Positions 1 to 6,074 are shown, counted from the stretch's first letter. The stretch: 8,721 nt of DNA from Eggerthellaceae bacterium (GCA_003452695.1 DMNP01000415.1:1-8721), one strand, 5' to 3'. Numbers and translations: made by a program. The notes: generated by a model from the sequence alone, not told the origin.

Positions 1-26
1 CCCTCTTCCCGTCCCCGCCGCTGGCT

Positions 27-68
27 ACCTGAATTCCCGCCACGTCATAACTTGGCGGGAATTCAGGT
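27..68. repeat. Perfect 16-bp inverted repeat with 10-nt loop
   Basis: ACCTGAATTCCCGCCA (27-42) is followed, after ten bases, by its exact reverse complement TGGCGGGAATTCAGGT (53-68). As RNA this would be a very stable hairpin. No T-run follows on either strand, so it is not a classic rho-independent terminator. Terminators without a U-tail have been proposed for high-GC actinobacteria, so it could end a gene lying left of the window. A transposon-end or regulatory role cannot be excluded. Confidence 0.75.
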
Positions 69-102
69 GTACCAGGCCATTGCAGCAATGGAGGAATACC
101 GC

Positions 103-171
103 ATGCTCATGTACGTCTCCGACGCGAATCCCCTGTCGCCCGAGGGGGTGGCCGCGTTTCCGGCCGCATGA
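103..171 (+). CDS. Possible 22-aa small ORF with strong ribosome site
   Basis: The sequence TGGAGGAA at 89-96 is an excellent Shine-Dalgarno match, ending about 8 bases before an ATG at 103. The ORF encodes 22 residues, begins MLMYVSDANP and ends in FPAA before TGA. No family is recognised. The same frame is open back to the window edge (a further in-frame ATG lies at 88), so this could instead be the 3' end of a longer or decayed gene that reads through the hairpin. The strong ribosome site is the only support for independent translation. Low confidence. Confidence 0.25.
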   Translation: MLMYVSDANPLSPEGVAAFPAA

Positions 172-199
172 TACGGGGCGTTGCCGTGCAATTCAGCGA

Positions 200-239
200 T
201 GAAACACCGGTACCACCGGCATCAGGTGCCGGTGTTTCA
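200..239. repeat. 15-bp inverted repeat with 10-nt loop
   Basis: TGAAACACCGGTACC (200-214) and GGTGCCGGTGTTTCA (225-239) pair over 15 positions, with one mismatch that becomes a wobble pair in RNA. Like the hairpin at 27-68 it has a long stem, a 10-nt loop and no following T-tract. It may be a terminator for the small ORF or for an upstream transcript. The stretch from 240 to 379 shows nothing I can support. Confidence 0.65.
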
Positions 240-379
240 GCAAGGGCGCGGCCACGCCGGTGCAGTTGGCTTCCGACATGTTCGCCTGCATGCCGCCAGA
301 GCTGCGCGATGCATATGCGGCACAACCACGAGATGGGGGACAGGTCGACGCCTTGTCGCGGTGGTCCTGTCGATTTTCG

Positions 380-445
380 TCATTCGGTCGGCCCGAGTTC
401 GCGGTGCGCCTCGTGCCATTCCATCGTAACGCAGGCATGGGCTTT
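380..445 (-). pseudogene. Decayed C-terminal remnant of a vanY-like gene
   Basis: Read on the minus strand, this encodes HACVTMEWHEAHRELGPTE and a stop at 380-382. It resembles the intact VanY domain at 6904-8187, where the matching stretch is HAVAME, then nine residues, then EWHEAH. At the DNA level GTGCGCCTCGTGCCATTCC is identical in both places. The remnant looks like a copy that lost about 30-36 bp between short CC-containing repeats, lost everything upstream, and ends soon after the VanY domain instead of continuing into a methyltransferase. It lies just left of a copy of the operator and precursor, matching the intact arrangement at the right end of the window. The match is short, so confidence is moderate. 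Confidence 0.5.
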
Positions 446-492
446 CTTATGCGGTCGACAATGCGATGATAGCTTCAACGTGCGAAAAAAAG

Positions 493-553
493 CGTGACAT
501 TCTAGAACATCTGGTTTATCACGCGCCGGAACGTGGGCGCGGATGTTTATGAT
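493..553 (+). promoter_or_regulatory. Conserved operator/promoter, copy A
   Basis: A dyad GACATTCTAGAACATC at 496-511 sits inside the conserved block 493-514. A -10-like TATGAT lies at 548-553, in the sequence TTTATGAT starting 53 bp after the block. No TTGACA-like box occurs at the expected -35 position (around 525-530), which suggests activator dependence. The dyad centre would lie near -56 relative to a start point around 560. The sequence between operator and -10 differs completely from copy D while the spacing is identical, which argues for function. It drives the precursor gene at 609. Confidence 0.75.
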
Positions 554-608
554 GGCGCTACAGCCGAATAATCATAATCGTATAACTATAGCGACGAAGG
601 GACGAGCT

Positions 609-881
609 ATGGATTTCGAGAACATGGACATCAGCCCCGAGCTGCGCGAGAAGGCGAAGGCGTGCACGAGCCCCGAGGAGCTGCTGGCGTTGGCGAAAAG
701 CGAGGGTTACAAGCTCTCGGATGCGGATATCGAAGCGATCTCCGGTGGTGGCGGATGGGCCGGCAGTGGCGGATCGTGCCACGGCAACGACTATAGGTTC
801 GGCTCCCGCCAAGACCTCGATCCCGCCCGCGCCCATGCCGATTTCGTGAACGGCGCCGTCGACGGCGGCGAGCTCGACTAG
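609..881 (+). CDS. Nif11-type RiPP precursor peptide 1
   Basis: This 90-residue peptide has a Nif11-like leader (residues 1-47) containing DISPELREKAKAC, then SPEELLALAKSEGYKLS, and ending ISGG. This is the family signature of Nif11-derived leaders, which are cut after the double glycine. The putative core begins GGWAGSGGSCHG, has one Cys (C57), and ends in a tail DFVNGAVDGGELD that recurs in precursor 4. The start at 609 is preferred over an upstream in-frame ATG at 543, because GAAGGGA at 596-602 is a proper ribosome site and 543 lies upstream of the predicted transcription start. It is followed after 6 nt by a broken sortase-like gene, suggesting past translational coupling. The modification is unknown; the radical SAM enzyme at 1318 is the nearest maturase. 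Confidence 0.88.
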   Translation: MDFENMDISPELREKAKACTSPEELLALAKSEGYKLSDADIEAISGGGGWAGSGGSCHGNDYRFGSRQDLDPARAHADFVNGAVDGGELD

Positions 882-935
882 CGTCCGATGCCCTGCGACG
901 AGCTGACGCTGGCCGACCTCGAGCGCTTCGGCGGC
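609..935 (+). repeat. Duplicated precursor/sortase-start block, left copy
   Basis: This block matches 8398-8721 over the whole precursor gene, the 6-nt gap and the first 16 codons of the sortase-like gene, with most differences confined to the core region. It is the left copy of a duplicated cassette; the right copy runs off the window. Confidence 0.85.
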
Positions 936-1171
936 GGCGACCCGTACGACCCCGCCTGCATCTACCGCTCCATCTTCGGCAGCAAGATGTCGGGCCACCG
1001 GCAAGCGTGGCCCGACATCCATTTGGACGAGCTGAAGCGCATCAACCCCGACTGCGTGGGCTGGGTCCACATGGACAGCAGTCCCATCAACTACCCCGTG
1101 GTGAAGCAGCGCTTCGACTGCACGCCCACCACATGAAAGACTGGTCGATGTTCGAGGTCATCGTCAGCTGA
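888..1171 (+). pseudogene. Broken class B sortase-like gene
   Basis: The ATG at 888 lies 6 nt after the precursor stop. The frame runs to 1136 and includes LKRINPDCVGWVHMDSSPIN followed by YPVVK, closely resembling the start of the class B sortase domain (INPD-VGW-I-YPVV). A second frame at 1127-1171 then reads HHMKDWSMF, matching the later sortase B segment usually seen as YGH-MKDGSMF, before a stop. The sequence normally between these motifs is missing, the frame shifts, and everything carrying the catalytic Cys and Arg is gone. I infer at least an internal deletion plus loss of the 3' end, probably when the next promoter was joined at 1176. The N-terminus has no membrane segment, which is unusual because class B sortases normally have an N-terminal anchor. 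Whether the 82-residue remnant is still translated is unknown. Confidence 0.72.
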
Positions 1172-1175
1172 AAGA

Positions 1176-1237
1176 CGTGACGTTCTGGAACGTCGGCCGT
1201 GCGAGCCATGCGACCGATGGCCGGAATCGTATAAGAT
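1176..1237 (+). promoter_or_regulatory. Conserved operator/promoter, copy B
   Basis: This is the most symmetric copy: GACGTTCTGGAACGTC at 1179-1194 is a perfect 7-2-7 dyad. A TATAAGAT-like -10 region lies at 1230-1237, starting 54 bp after the block start at 1176. As in the other copies there is no evident -35 hexamer. It sits directly behind the broken sortase gene and drives the maturase/kinase pair. Confidence 0.78.
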
Positions 1238-1317
1238 TGAACTCAAGACGACAGGGATCGGTGGTGGCAATCTTGGCAAACGGGCAAAACGATCTAAAGA
1301 GGGAAACAGGCGGCCGC

Positions 1318-2646
1318 ATGGCGGCCGAGGCCGGCTGGCGCGTCTCGCGCTATCTTTTGCAGGCAGAAATCCCCGGCTCGAAGAACGTTGCCATCTACAA
1401 CACGTACAGGCGGTCAAGCGGCGAGTATACGCCGCTTGACCTGTATATCATGAGCGTGCTCGACGAGGTGCCCGAGGGCAACCCCTTCATCGCGCGCCTC
1501 GCGAAGGGCGGCCTCATCGTCAAGTTCGATGAGCGCGAGGCGCTCGAGGCGAAAAGGCGGCTCGATTGCTCTACGGCGCATAACGGGACCGTGGCGGTCA
1601 CAATCTGCCCCACCATGGCCTGCAACTTCGAGTGCCCTTACTGCTTTGCGAGTTTGGGGCAGGGCAAGATGTCGCCTCGGGTGCAGGATGATGTCGTGTC
1701 GCTGGTCGCCCGCATGATCGACTCCGCGCGCGCAACCAAGCTCAACATCACCTGGTTCGGCGGCGAGCCCCTGCTGGCAACCGATGTGATCGAGGCGCTC
1801 TCGCCACGGCTCATAGAGATTGCGGATAAGCGGGGCTGCGCCTATGAGTCGTGGATCTTCACAAACGGCTACTTGATAAGCCCCGAAGTCGTGGAAATGT
1901 TCCGGCGCTGCCGGATAGGGAAAGTCCATATTCCCCTGGACGGCGTCGGCGCGACGAACGACGCCACGCGCCGCCTGCGTGGCGGCGGCCCCACGTTCGA
2001 CCGTATCATGGACAACCTGGGGCTTTTGAAGCCCCCCTTGAAGACGCTCGTGCGCGCCAACACGCACGAGGGCAACGTGTCGCAGCTCGACGACCTGAAG
2101 GCGCTCGTGATGAGCCGCGCCGCCGAAACCGGCAACCGCATCGATTTCTACGTCGCGTCGCTCATCGACGTCAGTCCCCGCGACGAGCAGAACAGCCCGA
2201 TGGCCGAGTACGCCTTCCGGGGAATCGAGGTGAGCCTGCGTCCCGAAACACGGCACGTCCCCGTGGGCGTCGACCATGCGTGCGTCGGGCAAAACCTTTG
2301 GATGGTCGCCATCGACGATGCGGGCTACCTGTACAAGTGCGGTGGGAAGCTCTGCGGACAGCCCGAGTTCGCCTACGCGACCGCCCGCGAATGGGATCCC
2401 GCCGACCCGATCGGCTCGGCGAGCAACCCCGACATGATAAGCAGGTTCCTGAATACCTGCACGCCTGAGCCCGACGACAAGTGCTACGAGTGCGTGTGGT
2501 TGCCCCTATGCGGCGGTGCCTGCCCGCAGCTGCGCCTGTTCGGCAAGCACAAGTGCCCTCCGTACCGCTACGACCCCGAGGCGTTCGTGCTTGCGAAGCA
2601 TGCGCACATGATCGAAGAAAATGCGCTTTCTGGAATCCGAGGATAG
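1318..2646 (+). CDS. Radical SAM/SPASM RiPP maturase
   Basis: The N-terminal region (from WRVSRYLLQ, about residues 7-95) resembles the substrate-facing domain of peptide maturases. It is followed by a radical SAM core with the [4Fe-4S] motif CNFECPYC (C102, C106, C109) and GGEP (148-151). A Cys-rich SPASM region follows: C322, C341, C346, C381, C389, C392, C398, C402, C413, including CYECVWLPLCGGACPQ, and it would bind auxiliary clusters. Such enzymes install thioether, C-C or other radical crosslinks in precursor peptides. The 442-residue start at ATG 1318 is chosen because GC-rich codon use begins there. GTG 1264, with AGGGA just upstream, is a real alternative (460 residues). The frame is open back to 1177, but that would place the start inside the operator. 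It forms an operon with the kinase gene 6 nt downstream. Substrates are probably the neighbouring Nif11 precursors. Confidence 0.92.
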   Translation: MAAEAGWRVSRYLLQAEIPGSKNVAIYNTYRRSSGEYTPLDLYIMSVLDEVPEGNPFIARLAKGGLIVKFDEREALEAKRRLDCSTAHNGTVAVTICPTMACNFECPYCFASLGQGKMSPRVQDDVVSLVARMIDSARATKLNITWFGGEPLLATDVIEALSPRLIEIADKRGCAYESWIFTNGYLISPEVVEMFRRCRIGKVHIPLDGVGATNDATRRLRGGGPTFDRIMDNLGLLKPPLKTLVRANTHEGNVSQLDDLKALVMSRAAETGNRIDFYVASLIDVSPRDEQNSPMAEYAFRGIEVSLRPETRHVPVGVDHACVGQNLWMVAIDDAGYLYKCGGKLCGQPEFAYATAREWDPADPIGSASNPDMISRFLNTCTPEPDDKCYECVWLPLCGGACPQLRLFGKHKCPPYRYDPEAFVLAKHAHMIEENALSGIRG

Positions 2647-2652
2647 ATCCCT

Positions 2653-3834
2653 ATGAAACGAACGCTCATGTTCGAGAATCGGCAGCTGCTCGATTTCGAA
2701 GTCGAGCCTGAGACGGGTAGGGCACGCGTCTTGGAGGCGCCCGAAGCGGGCGACGGGGAGCTCGCCGCGCTCGGGCTCGATTGCTCCGACCTGGACGCCG
2801 CCCTCACGAAGCTCATTCACGTGCGCAGCATGTCATCCAACCGTATGGACCTGAGCGAAATCCTGGAAAGCTTCGGCGCAAGCTCGGCTATGGAGCTGGC
2901 GCTGATGGGCCACGGCGCGTCGCTTACCGACCACTTCTGGTACCGCGCGCCGGGGTCGTTCGCACGGTGGGAAGACGTGAACTTCTTCGACAACGATTGG
3001 GACGGCACGTTCCGCGCGTCCATCTTGTCTGGCAACTACGGCGGCCTCGCGACTTGCGCGCCCGCCATCCCCGACGTCACGACGGCGGGACATCTGCCCA
3101 AGGCATGGGAGAGGGGCGACGCGGGCATCTGCCTGCTGAAGCAGGCGCGGCGCGACGACGGAGCCGACCTCGAAGGCTCCCTGCTCGCATCCCAGCTGTG
3201 CGCCCTGCTTTTCGGCCGCGACGCCTACCAACCCCTGAGCGCGCGCGAAGCGAACGGGAAGCGCTTCTCGGCCAGCCCGCTGATGCTTGCGCGCGACGAA
3301 GAGCTCGTGCAGGGCTACCGCCTCTATGCTATGTGCGGCATGCGACGCGAGGAGGCGGACGGGTTCGCGCACTCCTCCTCGCTGCAATCCATCGCCGGCA
3401 TATTCTCGCGCACGGAGCTGGAGGGCTGCAGCGCGCACGTGGCGAAGATCGCCGCGTTCAAGAACCTCTCGCTGCTCAACGACATCCACAGCGGCAACTA
3501 CGGCGTAATCTGCAACGCCAAGACGGGCGAGCGCCGATTCGCGCCACCCTTCGACTACGACCGCGCGTTCGGCTTTCCCAATGACGAGTGGGCGTACGAG
3601 GAAATGTGCACCAACCCGCAGGTTGCCGCGTTGTTCTGCGCGTACAGCTTCTCCGATTTTGAACCGTCGTGGGACTGGGGGTGGTACGACCCGCGCGCCC
3701 TCGAGGGTTTCGAGGACCGCATCCGGGAAGCCTACGCCTCCCTCCGAAACATGCCGCCCGACTTCGGCCAACTGGTAGCCCGCCTCTTCGTCATCCAGCG
3801 CTCGTACCTCAACGACGTCGCCTCGGCGGAGTAA
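2653..3834 (+). CDS. HipA-like/CtkA-like protein kinase
   Basis: This 393-residue protein has the HipA-fold kinase signature. GICLLK (158-163) supplies the likely ATP-binding Lys163. NDIHSGNYG (276-284) matches the catalytic loop D-x-H-x-x-N-x-G, with D277, H279 and N282. FDYD (300-303) matches the metal-binding Asp segment. The region SLTDHFWYRAPG...RWEDVNFFDNDWD (90-117) resembles segments in stand-alone HipA-domain proteins of gut bacteria. There is no HipB-type partner or DNA-binding domain, so a toxin-antitoxin role is unlikely. The ATG at 2653 has CGAGGA upstream and lies 6 nt after the maturase stop, so both are made together. The context suggests a kinase that phosphorylates a precursor or another pathway protein, but the substrate is unknown. 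It lacks membrane segments and would be cytoplasmic. Confidence 0.75.
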   Translation: MKRTLMFENRQLLDFEVEPETGRARVLEAPEAGDGELAALGLDCSDLDAALTKLIHVRSMSSNRMDLSEILESFGASSAMELALMGHGASLTDHFWYRAPGSFARWEDVNFFDNDWDGTFRASILSGNYGGLATCAPAIPDVTTAGHLPKAWERGDAGICLLKQARRDDGADLEGSLLASQLCALLFGRDAYQPLSAREANGKRFSASPLMLARDEELVQGYRLYAMCGMRREEADGFAHSSSLQSIAGIFSRTELEGCSAHVAKIAAFKNLSLLNDIHSGNYGVICNAKTGERRFAPPFDYDRAFGFPNDEWAYEEMCTNPQVAALFCAYSFSDFEPSWDWGWYDPRALEGFEDRIREAYASLRNMPPDFGQLVARLFVIQRSYLNDVASAE

Positions 3835-3836
3835 TG

Positions 3837-3859
3837 GTGCGACAAGCCTCCTGTCGCAT
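3837..3859 (+). terminator. Hairpin closing the maturase-kinase operon
   Basis: TGCGACA (3838-3844) pairs with TGTCGCA (3852-3858) around a 7-nt loop, with an extra outer wobble pair. It starts 2 bases after the kinase stop and ends 11 bases before operator copy C, so it fits a terminator between two transcription units. No T-tract follows. Confidence 0.5.
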
Positions 3860-3869
3860 CAAAGAAAGC

Positions 3870-3931
3870 CGTGACGATCTGGAACATCGGCGGTTTGCGG
3901 GGATGGAAAACCTGCAGGATGTGTATAAGAT
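3870..3931 (+). promoter_or_regulatory. Conserved operator/promoter, copy C
   Basis: The dyad GACGATCTGGAACATC lies at 3873-3888, inside a block starting at 3870. The -10 region TATAAGAT lies at 3924-3931, starting exactly 54 bp after the block start as in copy B. No convincing -35 box is seen. It drives the two precursor genes at 3970 and 4254. Confidence 0.78.
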
Positions 3932-3969
3932 GAACGTATCGGAAGCCGCATCGACCGAAAGGAAGCATC

Positions 3970-4182
3970 ATGGATTTAAAGAACCTCGACATCAGCCCCG
4001 AGCTACGCGAGAAGGCGAAGGCGTGCACGAGCCCCGAGGAGCTGCTGGCGCTGGCCAAGAGCGAGGGCTACAAGCTCTCCGAGGCGGAGATGGAGGCTGT
4101 TTCGGGAGGCGGTGTCTGGGATGGTTGTAAGAGTTTTGAATGCCCTGAAGATCTCTGCATGAACTTCAGTATGCATTGCTGA
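3970..4182 (+). CDS. Nif11-type RiPP precursor peptide 2 (four-Cys core)
   Basis: This 70-residue peptide has the same leader as precursor 1 (DISPELREKAKACTSPEELL, then ALAKSEGYKLS), ending VSGG at residues 44-47. The core is unrelated to that of precursors 1 and 4: it starts GVWDGC and has four cysteines, C53, C58, C63 and C70, spaced C-x4-C-x4-C-x6-C, with Cys as the last residue. The regular Cys spacing next to a radical SAM/SPASM maturase suggests thioether-crosslinked (sactipeptide- or ranthipeptide-like) products, though disulfides are also possible. GAAAGGAAG at 3957-3965 is a good ribosome site. It is the first gene after operator copy C. Confidence 0.9.
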   Translation: MDLKNLDISPELREKAKACTSPEELLALAKSEGYKLSEAEMEAVSGGGVWDGCKSFECPEDLCMNFSMHC

Positions 4183-4253
4183 GGCTATGCGCACGGCGAC
4201 ATCGATAGCGGGATGGGGTCGGATACTTTGCCCTGAATGAGAAAAGATGCGCT

Positions 4254-4448
4254 ATGGATTTCGAGAACATGGATATCAGCCCCGAGCTGCGCGAGAAGGC
4301 CAAAGCGTGCAAGACACCCGAAGAAATCATGGCACTTGCTAAAAAAGAGGGCTACAAGCTCTCCGAGACCGAGCTTGAAGCTGTGTCAGGTGGCTCGTGG
4401 GGGTCAATACCTGATGACAGCGAATGCAAAACCTACCATGATATTTAA
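4254..4448 (+). CDS. Nif11-type RiPP precursor peptide 3
   Basis: This 64-residue peptide has a leader differing from the others at only a few sites (for example CKTPEEIMALAKKEG), ending VSGG at 44-47. The short core is SWGSIPDDSECKTYHDI, with one Cys (C58) and an acidic centre. The ribosome site is weak (GAGAAAAGA at 4239-4247). No copy of the shared operator lies in the 71 nt upstream, so it is probably cotranscribed with precursor 2. The core composition differs from precursor 2, so its modification may also differ. Confidence 0.85.
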   Translation: MDFENMDISPELREKAKACKTPEEIMALAKKEGYKLSETELEAVSGGSWGSIPDDSECKTYHDI

Positions 4449-4462
4449 TTCGAGCTCCCTGG

Positions 4463-4488
4463 GGTGAGGCTGCATCAAACGCCTCGCC
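4463..4488 (+). terminator. Hairpin after precursor 3
   Basis: GGTGAGGC (4463-4470) pairs with GCCTCGCC (4481-4488), with one wobble pair, around a 10-nt loop. It begins 15 bases after the stop of precursor 3 and is a plausible end of the precursor 2-3 transcript. No strong T-tract follows. Confidence 0.45.
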
Positions 4489-4508
4489 AGAGGTCCCTTT
4501 AGGTTTCC

Positions 4509-4549
4509 CATCACGATTGCAGCCGCGTCGTGCGCCTGCAATTGTGATG
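4509..4549. repeat. 14-bp inverted repeat with 13-nt loop
   Basis: CATCACGATTGCAG (4509-4522) and CTGCAATTGTGATG (4536-4549) pair at 13 of 14 positions, with the remaining position a wobble in RNA. It could be a second terminator or the end of a lost element. The stretch 4550-4720 shows no supportable gene. Confidence 0.6.
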
Positions 4550-4723
4550 TCCTGTAACTGGAAAGCACGTGTAAAAGCCAACTGTTTGCCGCCATGGGCA
4601 TACGCCGTCCTGCGCAGCTAAATACGGTTATACATGACAGCAATCTGGGTACGCGTCGTGCAGGTCCAACACTGAGCCCGCTAGCAAAAGATCAGCTTGC
4701 CCGACGTTTCCGCCTTCAATGTT

Positions 4724-4858
4724 TTACAGCTGCATGAACAACCACTCGATGATGGTTTCTTCGACTACGAACTTGATATCGTCGTAGTTATAGATCTCGT
4801 GGCGGTAGCCGCTGTAGAGTTTGGTCACCACATCGGCATCCATGAGGTCTCTGTCTAA
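4724..4858 (-). pseudogene. 3' remnant of an alpha/beta hydrolase gene
   Basis: On the minus strand the frame reads DLMDADVVTKLYSGYRHEIY, then NYDDIKFVVEETIIEWLFMQ and a final L before TAA at 4724-4726. The segment KLYSGYRHEIYN is typical of the C-terminal catalytic-His region of alpha/beta hydrolases of the monoglyceride lipase/lysophospholipase type, which end in a short helix soon after. Only about 45 residues remain. The homology stops where the inverted-repeat element at 4859-4943 starts, so the rest of the gene was deleted or displaced there. The nucleophile Ser and Asp are absent, so it cannot be active. Confidence 0.65.
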
Positions 4859-4943
4859 TTAGTGTCCAAACTTTCAAAAAATACTGAAATTTGTCAGCAC
4901 AATACCAGGTCGAGGAAAAGCCATCGGAAAGTTTAGACACTAA
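4859..4943. mobile_element. 85-bp element with 17-bp terminal inverted repeats
   Basis: TTAGTGTCCAAACTTTC (4859-4875) is mirrored by GAAAGTTTAGACACTAA (4927-4943), with 16 of 17 positions matching. The inside is AT-richer than the surroundings and encodes nothing. This has the form of an internally deleted insertion sequence or a miniature inverted-repeat element. No target-site duplication is clear at the ends. It abuts the truncated hydrolase remnant, which supports a role in rearrangement. I cannot assign an IS family from the ends alone. Confidence 0.6.
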
Positions 4944-5000
4944 AAGCTCCAGGATGCCTTCAGGCAGTTGCGAGAACGCCCATAACGGGATGCTTGAGCC

Positions 5001-5999
5001 TCATATTTCGCTTACGAAGCCCGCTTCATCGACGGATGCATTCACGGAAATGTCCTCGATGTAGCGGAAGGCGCCTGCGCGGTCACCGGGGGCATCGATC
5101 CAGGACGTGATGGCCATCTGCTGCCATCCGGGATGCAGCACCAGGCGAACATCGGAGGGGTTCACGCCGCGCCCGGTGCATTCCACCACAGCGGGCAGTT
5201 GCAGCTCGGCTAAGGCGGTGAGGCCCTTGAAGCCATCGAACCAGAAGTTGCCCAGGTTGTAGAGGATGGGCTTTCCCTCATAGAACTCGATTCCCTGCAA
5301 GCAGTGCGCGTGCGTACCGATGACCACATCGGCGCCTGCGTCGATGTAAGCGTGAGCGCCGTGCGTCTGCTCGTCCTGAAGGTCGGTCTCGCGCTCGATG
5401 CCCCAGTGGGGAAGTGCGATCACATAGTCGGCATGGGCTGCCGCCTCGCGGATGGACGCGACAAAACGGCTATTGTCGTAGCACAGCAGGATGCCCGGCG
5501 TCGTATCGGTGGCTTCGGGTGTCATGCGCACCTTCTCGGCGCGCGAAGCGGCGACGTAGGCCACGGTAAGCCCGCCCGCCTGCAGGTAGACGGGTGCTTG
5601 CGCGGTAGCGAGGTCGCGCCCGGCACCGACGTAGGGGATTCCCGCGCCCTTGAGCGTTTCTAGAGTGTCGAGAAATGCCTGCTCGCCATAGTCGAACACA
5701 TGGTTATTGGCCAGCCCGACGACATCTATGCCCAAATCGGCAAGATAACGCACGTTGGTCGTCTTCGCGCGGAACGCGAACTGCTTGTTCGGCATCCTCT
5801 CGCCGTGGTCGCTGTAGCAGAATTCGTTGTTCGCCCACATGAGGTCCATGTCGTGCATGAGACGGATAAAGCGCGCGTCCACGCCGTCGCTCACGTCGGT
5901 GGACCCAATCTCGTCGAGCGCTATAACAGGTGTGTAGTTATCGGCAAGGCACACATCGCCTACAAACCCGAGCCTTATGCGGTTCGCCTTTCCCCTCAC
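5001..5999 (-). CDS. CapA-family (PGA_cap) metallophosphoesterase-like protein
   Basis: The 332-residue protein has every hallmark of the CapA/poly-gamma-glutamate family: GDVCLAD (14-20), NNEF (57-60), LANNH (96-100), PHWGIE (197-202), GADVVIGTHAH (222-232) and YNLGNFWFD (247-255). The Asp, Asn and His residues would bind a two-metal centre. Family members are tied to capsule polyglutamate synthesis, usually beside capB/capC, which are absent here. CapA proteins normally carry an N-terminal membrane anchor or signal; this one starts almost directly with the catalytic domain and would be cytoplasmic. The start is GTG at 5999, with AAGGA about 10 bases upstream. A fitting promoter is TTGACC (6074-6069) with an 18-bp spacer to TATAGA (6050-6045). 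It is divergent from the serine hydrolase. Its role here is unknown. Confidence 0.88.
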   Translation of the reverse strand: MRGKANRIRLGFVGDVCLADNYTPVIALDEIGSTDVSDGVDARFIRLMHDMDLMWANNEFCYSDHGERMPNKQFAFRAKTTNVRYLADLGIDVVGLANNHVFDYGEQAFLDTLETLKGAGIPYVGAGRDLATAQAPVYLQAGGLTVAYVAASRAEKVRMTPEATDTTPGILLCYDNSRFVASIREAAAHADYVIALPHWGIERETDLQDEQTHGAHAYIDAGADVVIGTHAHCLQGIEFYEGKPILYNLGNFWFDGFKGLTALAELQLPAVVECTGRGVNPSDVRLVLHPGWQQMAITSWIDAPGDRAGAFRYIEDISVNASVDEAGFVSEI

Positions 6000-6044
6000 G
6001 CTTCAACCGTCCTTGATCGTTCGCCGTGTTTTCCCGTCGCACAT

Positions 6045-6074
6045 TCTATATGATGTGAGCAGAGTCGAGGTCAA
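6045..6074. promoter_or_regulatory. Overlapping divergent promoters, capA-like/serine hydrolase
   Basis: On the minus strand TTGACC (6074-6069), an 18-bp spacer and TATAGA (6050-6045) form a good promoter for the CapA-family gene. On the plus strand TATGAT (6049-6054) is a likely -10 for the serine hydrolase, with no strong -35 box. The two -10 elements overlap, so the promoters would compete. No copy of the shared dyad is found here. Confidence 0.4.

Noticed and set aside
168..497. Overlapping short open frames on both strands at 107-497
   Set aside because: They overlap each other in several frames, have no good ribosome site and are Arg/Cys/Ala-rich as expected of noncoding high-GC DNA.
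543..608. Upstream ATG at 543 for precursor 1
   Set aside because: It lies before the predicted transcription start, lacks a ribosome site, and adds residues not found in the paralogues 2 and 3. ATG 609 gives the shared MD(F/L) start.
1177..1317. Extension of the radical SAM gene to a GTG at 1177
   Set aside because: The GTG lies inside the operator dyad and upstream of the -10 region, so it would not be on the transcript. The codons before 1318 are also unlike the rest of the gene.
1414..2292. Long open frame on the minus strand opposite the maturase
   Set aside because: The plus strand encodes clear radical SAM and SPASM motifs here. High GC at third positions creates long antisense frames, and this one shows no recognisable domain.
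2833..3771. Long minus-strand open frame opposite the kinase gene
   Set aside because: Antisense shadow of a high-GC gene with clear HipA motifs; no domain or ribosome site.
2653..3834. HipA/HipB toxin-antitoxin module
   Set aside because: There is no HipB-like DNA-binding gene, and the gene is in an operon with a peptide maturase.
4944..5000. Possible coding scrap on the minus strand (SQLPEGILELL)
   Set aside because: The short stretch looks protein-like, but I cannot match it to a family and it has no start or context.
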